A stretch of DNA of 64,000 bases, from positions 2,995,581-3,059,580 of the forward strand of contig CAJNOP010000009.1 in the NCBI GenBank assembly GCA_905250075.1, read 5' to 3'. The position numbers were made by a program, and so were the translations under genes. The stretch's first letter is position 1; every line of letters begins with the position of its first letter. The notes beneath the pieces are model-generated. The model was given only the letters and a program-made list of their open reading frames with translations, was not told the origin of the DNA and made no database searches. This document shows positions 57,106-64,000 of this stretch, one piece after another. Source of the stretch: Rotaria sp. Silwood1 (lineage: Eukaryota > Rotifera > Eurotatoria > Philodinida > Philodinidae).

Positions 57106-59235
57106 ATGCAACTTTTTCTATTGTTTCTAGTGTATCGTTTTTTTGTCATCTTACTAATCAGTATTTTACCTATAAATATCGAGACAGGTCGAACGGACTG
57201 GTCGGAAGAAAAGAATCCATCGTTTTGGAACGAACAAGCTCGGTTGGATATTGAATATAATCTTCGAAGGCAAAAAAACAAACGAATAGCAAAAAATGTT
57301 ATCTTTTTTCTCGGTGATGGCATGGGTATTTCAACGATTACGGCAGGCCGAATTCGAAAAGGACAAATACTTGGTCAGTTGGGTGAAGATTTTATCACTG
57401 AAATGGAACAATTTTCTCATCTAGGACTTGTTAAAACGTAGGCCTTCGTTCTGAATCGATTTAATCTCTTTTTTTTATTTTATGATGAATGTTAAGTTAT
57501 TGTACTGATCATCAAACATCAGATTCAGCTGCGACAGCAACTGCTTTATTGTGTGGAGTGAAAACATCACTTGGTACAGTTGGTTTAGATGGACGAGCTT
57601 CACGAGCAAATTGTTTGAGTTCACACGGAGCTCACGTCGACAGCATACTGAATTGGGCAAAAGAACTCGGTAAATATCGTCATTTGCAATCGAAATAAAG
57701 TTTCGGTAGGGAATGTATTTTTTTAATTGAATTTTCTTATTAAAAATTATCCCATTGACTAATAGCTTGACTGAGTAAACTTTAGTCTAGAAACACTATT
57801 CGATGATTAAATTATGTTTTCATGTAAAGCGATGTTGCAATACCATTTTTATCATAAAAGCAAAGTCTTGGATATCTAGCATCTTGGATTATTCATCATA
57901 CGTATACATTTCCAGAGTATCTTGATATTACTGTTGTATTTGGAGTATCCAGTTTCGTTATTTTGTACTTATATGCTGTTTAATTGAACAATCATCTTCT
58001 TTTCAATGTTGAAAGTCTAGGTTATCCTTTCTTGTCTTACAGTTAGATTAGATATGAAAATAACTCGAAATTTGAGTCTAGTGTCATTTCTTGTGCCTAA
58101 ACAATCATGTTTCCAAAAGTTGTTGTAATGGTGAAATCAACGAATTCTATGGATAAAATTTTTGAAAAATTCTTTTTCTTTATCATGATTAGGACATCCT
58201 GTCGGTATTGTGGTTACTTCTCGAATCACTCATGCTTCACCAGCTTCTGCCTATGCTCATTCCCCTGAACGTAATTGGGAAGGCTATGATTCAATCAATT
58301 TTGGTGCGAAACAAGCTGCGCAAGGTTGTGTAGACATTGCTCATCAGCTCATGCTTCAGTCACCACCGATCGACATTCTTTTCGGTGGAGGTCGAAGATT
58401 CTTCTATCCAACGCAAAAACCTGATGTCGCGAATTCTTCATTATATGGAGCACGTACAGATAATATTTCACTGATTGATGAGTTTTGGAAAGGTAAGTAT
58501 ATTTGGAACAAGACAGAACTTCATAAGACTGTGTTGGGATCGCCGAAACCAATCCTTGGTCTTTTCCATTATGATCAAATGAATTTTGAAACCGATCGAA
58601 TTGAAAAATCGAAAGAAGAGCCAAGCTTGTCAGAAATGGCCACATTTGCTGTCGAACATCTGCTTTTGAAGAGCAAAAATAAAAATGGTTTTTTTCTATT
58701 CATCGAAGGAAGTCGAATTGATCATGGTCATCATTTTACTCAGGCGAGATATGCGCTTGATGATTATGTTGAATTTGATAATACTATTGGCCAAGTAAAA
58801 CGTATACTACAAGAAAAAGGTGTTCTTAATGATACATTACTTGTTGTTACTGCTGATCACTCCCATTCTTTTTCTTTTGGTGCTGGATCAGCTCGTGGCT
58901 CAAACATTTTTGGGTTTGGTACGCTAGATAATGCTAATGTGAGCACTGTTGATAAAATGCCAGTGCATATTATAACTTATAGCAACGGTCCCAATTTTGC
59001 AGCTACTCGCAATAAGGCATATTTTGATTCGATAGATTTTAATAGAACCGAATATAAATGGCCAGCAGCTAATCCAATGGTAGAAGCAACACATGCTGGT
59101 GAAGATGTGGCTGTGTTCGCACAAGGACCATGGAGTCATTTATTTATAGGAACGATGGAACAACATACAATTTCTCACAAAATGGCTTATGCAGCTTGTT
59201 GGGGTGCTTATAAAACAAGACAAGGATGTAAATGA
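57106..59235 (+). CDS. Alkaline phosphatase (secreted), three exons
   Basis: Exons 57106-57437, 57497-57669 and 58193-59235 (GT-AG introns of 59 and 523 bp) give 1,548 nt and 515 aa, full family length. The first 24 residues are hydrophobic (LFLLFLVYRFFVILLISILP), a likely signal peptide. The active site is complete by eye: Asp71 in FFLGDGMG, nucleophile Ser121 in TSDSAATATALLCGVK, THASPASAYAHSPERNW, the FIEGSRIDHGHH block (Glu, Asp, His metal ligands), VVTADHSHSFSFG, and the final HAGEDVAVFAQGPWSHLFIGTMEQHTISH with the last His ligand. The enzyme hydrolyses phosphomonoesters with two Zn and one Mg. No hydrophobic C-terminal GPI signal follows GAYKTRQGCK, unlike vertebrate tissue forms, so it is probably released. 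Intron 2 is about ten times longer than its neighbours and holds no recognisable gene. Confidence 0.94.
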
Positions 59236-60642
59236 TAAGCTTCATGACTTTTATAACTATTTTATAGAACTCTGTCTATTTACTTGCTAGTATAGCAATT
59301 GATATTACTATTGATACGAAACTGTTTTTCATCAAAAAAAATAAAATAAAATTCTTACGTTTTCTCACTTTCGCATAAGATATATAAGTTTCCTGTCAAT
59401 AAAAAACAATTTCCTATGGAAAAAGAGATAAGTTATGTATTAAACATTTCTGATTAGTGTTGTTTGATTACTTCGAAGAGTAGATAAAACTTGATGAATT
59501 ATCTATCTGAATAATACCAAGAGCTATTAAGGTTTCGTTTCCAACATCATACGAATGTAAGAATACTTTTGTTAACGAAGAAAAAATTTGTGATCTGATG
59601 CTAAGTATAACCATTTCATCCATTTGTCTTTTTATTCTTTTATTAAAAGAAATTCAAAACACTTGGACTCTTTAGCGAACACTCTAAGATAGTTTACTCG
59701 TGATAACTGATGGAGGTGACGATATAGATTTGAAAATATACTAATAGAAGAATCAATTCTATTATTTATTGCTTTAAATTTGTTAATAAAATTTAGAATT
59801 TAACAATGTAGAACGTTAGTTTTTAACTGAATGGGAATGATTAAAAAACCATATAGAAATTTAATCAAAATAGATTTATCATTTATTAATCAAACTAGTC
59901 ATCCTTTTCTGTCACTTGGAATACAACAAGCTCTTTTCCATAAAAATGACTATTATGCATATAAAAGAGTGACACTGGCAATTGTTTCAATATAACATAT
60001 AGTTTGTCATTAGTTGTATTTTTTTTATTTAATCATTCAATAACCATTGTCAATGTTGCTTTAATCACTGTCATTGATAAGGGGTTGCTTTTATTTATAA
60101 TTTATTGAACTGAACTTCAATAAACCTTGATCAGATGAGTACAGAAGTATTTCCATCATATCTAATCTAAAGCGATATGTTTTTTGAAATATTTTAAAAA
60201 GATCTCGTCGAATTTTATCAATAATCTGTTATTTTGTCTGTTTTCAAGGTAAAGACTTAAATTCAACCAAATCAAACTGAAATGTATCATAGTTAGCATT
60301 AAACACAATTACTGGAGCTATTCTTCGAGTGTGGAAATCTTGATTATTGTGATTAATTTTGGCTTTTTGGTTTAGGAAATGTTTAATTGCACAGCATATT
60401 ATTAGCATATCGTTTCCTAAAACAAAAGAGAAAGAATGTCGAAATTTCAGCATCAAAAAATGTCATGTTTCTTTTCGAGAAGGTTAACTTGTGTTGTAGC
60501 ATATTTACTATACATGATATATGTTGTAAGCGTTGACTTGTATAATGAGCAAGTACATAATCCTGAATGCTATGCAATCTGTTTCTCTTTTTCTCTGGAG
60601 ATTTTCACATTATTTGCTAGAATATGCCTCTCATCAATCTAC
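59236..60642. other. Intergenic stretch between convergent genes
   Basis: AATAAAA words shortly after the phosphatase stop (59340-59350) could serve as polyadenylation signals. No gene seen in the rest. Confidence 0.45.
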
Positions 60643-61242
60643 TTACTGTATCACTTGGAAATTAGTTTCAAGAATGTGAATATATTCTTGGTCTAAATCA
60701 TTACTGAGTCGTGCTAATTCAATTGCTTTTGTTATATATTGACTCGCTGCTTCCCAATTTGGTATAATTTTATATACATTAGCTAGATGATAGTAATGAT
60801 TACTTATTGTTTTATAGTCCATCGGTGTATGTTTTAATAGAATAGATAAAGTTATATGAAGTCCTTCAATCGCTGTTTGAATTTCACCTAGTGCTAACAA
60901 ACATGCTGATAATACGCTATAAAAATTAAAGAAGATATAATGATCTTTTTCGGTGGGCATCAAAGCTTGTAAGCCTTTTATTACGTGCTGTTCGCATAAT
61001 ACAGCCAATAACCATTGTCTTTGTTGACCATAATACAAAGCCATCAAATGATAGTGATAAAAGTTTAATAGTTTTCGTACTGGTAGATTAATAATTGCTT
61101 CTTGATAATGATCAGGTATTTTAGACAACAGAGTTCCAAGTTGTACCATTTCAGTTTGAGTAAAGGATGAGAAAATGCGTGTTGAATTCGATCGATGCAA
61201 ATGTAAAGTGTTGATACATAGAAAACTTTTGCAACAACCCAT
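60643..61242 (-). CDS. Small TPR-repeat protein with acylation-type N-terminus
   Basis: I start at the ATG at 61242, giving 199 aa and MGCCKSFLC at the N-terminus. An upstream in-frame ATG at 61296 adds 18 residues (MVLIIKSEERENIVIGLK). MGCCKS has Gly2 for N-myristoylation and neighbouring Cys for palmitoylation, which argues for the inner start and for membrane attachment. The rest is all-helical with TPR-like pairs: YHYHLMALYYGQQRQWLLAVLCEQHVIKGL, FYSVLSACLLALGEIQTAIEGLHITLSILLKH, and NHYYHLANVYKIIPNWEAASQYITKAIELA, the clearest repeat with the A..Y/P pattern. No enzymatic domain is seen. Probably a scaffold; partner unknown. Single exon; whether the 3' end is complete is not certain. Confidence 0.65.
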   Translation of the reverse strand: MGCCKSFLCINTLHLHRSNSTRIFSSFTQTEMVQLGTLLSKIPDHYQEAIINLPVRKLLNFYHYHLMALYYGQQRQWLLAVLCEQHVIKGLQALMPTEKDHYIFFNFYSVLSACLLALGEIQTAIEGLHITLSILLKHTPMDYKTISNHYYHLANVYKIIPNWEAASQYITKAIELARLSNDLDQEYIHILETNFQVIQ

Positions 61243-62499
61243 TTTTAGACCAATGACAATATTTTCTCTTTCTTCTGATTTGATAATTAAAACCAAGTTT
61301 ATAATACAAATGCAGTTGATTTATAATAAGGATTGCACAAAAAACAACAGTTTTTTAATGTTTATCCGAGTAAAAATAAGCACACGCACACTTTATCCAG
61401 TTGGAAATACTGTTTCCTAAGTTAATATGGTCAAATGCATATATGCGTATATATAAGTGAATTGCAAATTTTGCTACGATTGACACGAAAAACTGAAAAT
61501 AGACTTAAATAGTTTATGAGTAATAAATTATATTATACTTTATGCTTGTGTTCAGCTACAAAAGTTTCCAAACACTTATCAGAATATTAAAAGGAGTACA
61601 CATTTTACAGTTTAATTTCTGCTTAATGCAAGTATGAAATTGACTTTCCTTAGGGAAAAGGGCTCGAATCACTATTTTCAGCTTTGAATGGGAAATATCT
61701 GCCAAAAAGTGTCACTCTACATTTTGAGAATAATATCAATTTTTTCTGAATGGTAAAAGATCAAAGACTGAAATTTTCATCACTTGTATAACGTTGTGTT
61801 TGATATCTACTTTAAAAAACGAAGCCAAAGCGAACGACTCATTAAAAAGTTACAGAATAAGGAATTTTCCAAATGCCACTCCATAAAACGAGTATAATGA
61901 CTCACTTTTACTAAGTCCTTTTATTTTTTCTCTCGAATAAAGCTGATGGGAGAGAATATTTTCTCACCAGTTCGTTAGTGCAAGAATTCACTCTCTTCTC
62001 ATATGTTATGTATGCTACTAGCTCTATCACAAGGAGAGCTAGAATTGAATTTGTGCCTCTCTACATAATAATAAGCAATTATCTGTCAAACTATGGGAAC
62101 GTACAACAAGGGAATAAAGAAGAAAATTCAAGTAAATTATATATTATGACAGAGCATCAAACGCTATACTATCAGGCTATTTATATCATTTTGCCTTCTT
62201 TTATGGTAGTCAAAAGACTATCTTTTCTTTGCATATGTCACCAAAAAATGACGTTTTCTTGTAATATGTCTTTCATATCTCAGTGACTATCTGAGATAGA
62301 CAACTGAAATATGGTGTAGTTGTGTAACAAAAAATTATTAGTCAAAGACAGCTAAAATTTCAATCGTATCAAAAAGTTACGATTCACTCATCTATTGTTT
62401 AATTTGTACACTTTTTTGAGTAATAACAATATGAAACTAATGCTGAAAACACTTGGCGATGAAAAGTAAACTGCCATCAAATGGAAACTAGAACAAAAC
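61243..62499. other. Intergenic stretch
   Basis: No supported gene. An ORF at 61978-62286 has no recognisable motif. Confidence 0.4.
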
Positions 62500-63370
62500 T
62501 TCTTCTAACGCTTTTTGTCATTGTTAGATAGAACTCGTCGAGTTACCTATAAAAATATTGTTTTTGACATGTTCAAACGATATTTTTGTAGTGAACGTTC
62601 GGATAACTGGATTTAAAAATTCTAGAAAACCTTATGAAAATCAGCATACGTAAAACGCATCAAGCCTTGACAGGCTCAATATTTATCCGAGTATGTATTC
62701 TGAGATTTTCATGGTTAGAAGTTCAATTCCAGAAAAAGAATGAATATCATATTCAGAAACAGCAAATTTATACGCATGGAATAAAATACATAATACTCAA
62801 CACTTATTTTCATCAAATTTTCGTCTATATATCTCTAACTTTTATTTTCGAGTACTCTGATCTATGGTTCCCATATGATTGAAATTTGACAAAAAATTAG
62901 TTTTGAGTATTAAGTATAATATTCGATGTAGACTTTTGTACTGGTTCTGAACATGCTACTCGTTTCTTTTGAAATTGAAGTTTTGATCGTGAAAATCTGT
63001 GAATGGAACCCGTTGTTGAGGCTTGTTTTGGTATCATACCGAGAAAATCGATTTTTCCAACAAAATTTTAAAAAAAAAACATGCATAAACTTTTTCCTAA
63101 CTATAAGATGTGTAAAAACAAAATACAATTCGGATAAATATAGAGATTATCAAGATTTGATTCTTTTTAGCTTATTTCAAATTTTATAATTTTATAGACT
63201 TTCCGGAAATTTTTAAATCCAACGTTCCTAATTTTCATGAGAAAACCATCGTCTGAATACGTCAAGAATAAGATTTTTATAGATAAATTGACGAGTTCTT
63301 TCTATTCATGCCAAAGAAACGTAAAAAAAAATTTTCTCAAACTTCGAATTATCAGTACCAAATGTAAAAT
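62500..63370. repeat. Diverged foldback element (long inverted repeat)
   Basis: The left arm (about 62500-62880) and right arm (about 62950-63370) are diverged reverse complements. Matching landmarks are AGATAGAACTCGTCGAGTTA near 62526 with TAAATTGACGAGTTCTTTCT near 63283; GTTCAAACGAT near 62570 with ATCGTCTGAATAC near 63248; ATTTATCCGAGT near 62682 with TTCGGATAAATAT near 63128. There is no coding capacity; short ORFs in both arms are by-products. It looks like the same type of old foldback element as that at 1328-1950, but with different sequence. Confidence 0.6.
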
Positions 63371-64000
63371 CATTAGGAGATCAAAAATACTGTCCGTGAA
63401 AATTATCAATAACGGAAAGCTGTCTATTTCATGGAGAATGCATCATTCTTCGTTGTAAGAAATCAATACAATTCATAGATCCAATTTTATTCGTGTTCTG
63501 TTTCACTCTCTTACTTAAAATTCATTATTCGATGAGAAACAATGCAACATGTTGTAAGAAGACATGACTGTCGTGTCTTAATCATAATTTTTTCGGTGAT
63601 GAAAAATTCTTTCCAACTTGTTTTTGTATAAAAATTTCATGACGAATCCGACAACTTTTTTCTCAAAAGGCGTTAATCTACCTTTATGATATTCAAAGAT
63701 GCAACTTGATATACTATTTATTTTTGTTTATCGAAAATAGATTTTTTGTTTCGAGTAAAGTAATTACGTTACATACTCTGAACATTGAATGAAATTATAT
63801 TGTTGAATAATGAAAACTATTGACCTATTCTAATACAAGGTAAATTTCCATTTTCTGTTAATGAGTATACAAAGCTTTTTACGGAGAAGATGGCATGTCT
63901 CGTATATACATCGAGTTTTAATACTAACCAGTTCGTTTAAAGGATGGTTGTTCCCATTTGATGATAAGTATGAGACAACAAGCAAATCTCGATAATAAAT
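63371..64000. other. AT-rich end of the window
   Basis: Nothing recognised. Confidence 0.4.

Noticed and set aside
62634..63458. Short ORFs at 62634, 62910, 62953 and 63237
   Set aside because: They lie within the arms of an inverted repeat and are non-coding by-products.
1..64000. tRNA, rRNA or CRISPR loci
   Set aside because: I looked for TTCGAAT/GGTTCGA-type T-loop words with matching stems and for evenly spaced repeats with unique spacers; none was convincing.

Overview
This looks like a piece of a bdelloid rotifer nuclear genome (Adineta/Rotaria-type). The grounds are: AT-rich DNA; genes with many short introns of about 50-75 bp beside single-exon genes that resemble bacterial, fungal or plant families; arginine ADP-ribosyltransferase (ART) genes, one fused to kinesin-light-chain-like TPRs; a divergent rhodopsin-like GPCR; and many small DNA transposons. 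The organism is inferred; no marker gene in the window proves it.

Layout. 1-5 kb: AT-rich and gene-free apart from a foldback repeat. 5.1-7.1 kb: a spliced EF-hand gene and a DUF2278 (YukJ-type) gene. 7.1-12.7 kb: mostly gene-free. 12.7-14.1 kb: an intronless HxxxD acyltransferase. 15.5-16.7 kb: a non-autonomous element with ACTCG-rich ends. 17.4-24.8 kb: two stretches of unrecognised, apparently spliced coding sequence on either side of a nested transposon. That transposon is a foldback element with GGGTCTACCA minisatellite arms, into which a 3.8 kb hAT element has jumped, leaving a perfect 8-bp target duplication. 26.8-27.6 kb: a membrane-anchored peptidoglycan-recognition protein. 29.8-31.0 kb: an intact ART. 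32.57-33.18 kb: a 607-bp GGTCCC-repeat MITE with a perfect 8-bp target duplication. 34.3-36.1 kb: tandem repeats and a palindromic Tc1/mariner-like element whose centre is an assembly gap (10 N).

37.1-38.4 kb: a RING/TRAF-zinc-finger membrane protein. 41.9-42.9 kb: a GPCR pseudogene. 44.4-45.1 kb: an MBLAC2-like metallo-beta-lactamase-fold hydrolase. 46.8-49.1 kb: an ART-TPR pseudogene. 50.6-52.0 kb: a six-exon two-domain rhodanese (mercaptopyruvate sulfurtransferase type). 57.1-59.2 kb: a three-exon secreted alkaline phosphatase. 60.6-61.2 kb: a small TPR protein with an MGCC N-terminus. 62.5-63.4 kb: another diverged foldback repeat.

The genes do not form a pathway or operon. They are independent eukaryotic transcription units separated by long AT-rich spacers. 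The notable biology is the mix of foreign-looking genes, expanded ART and PGRP defence-type families, decayed paralogues, and nested non-autonomous DNA transposons with simple-repeat arms.
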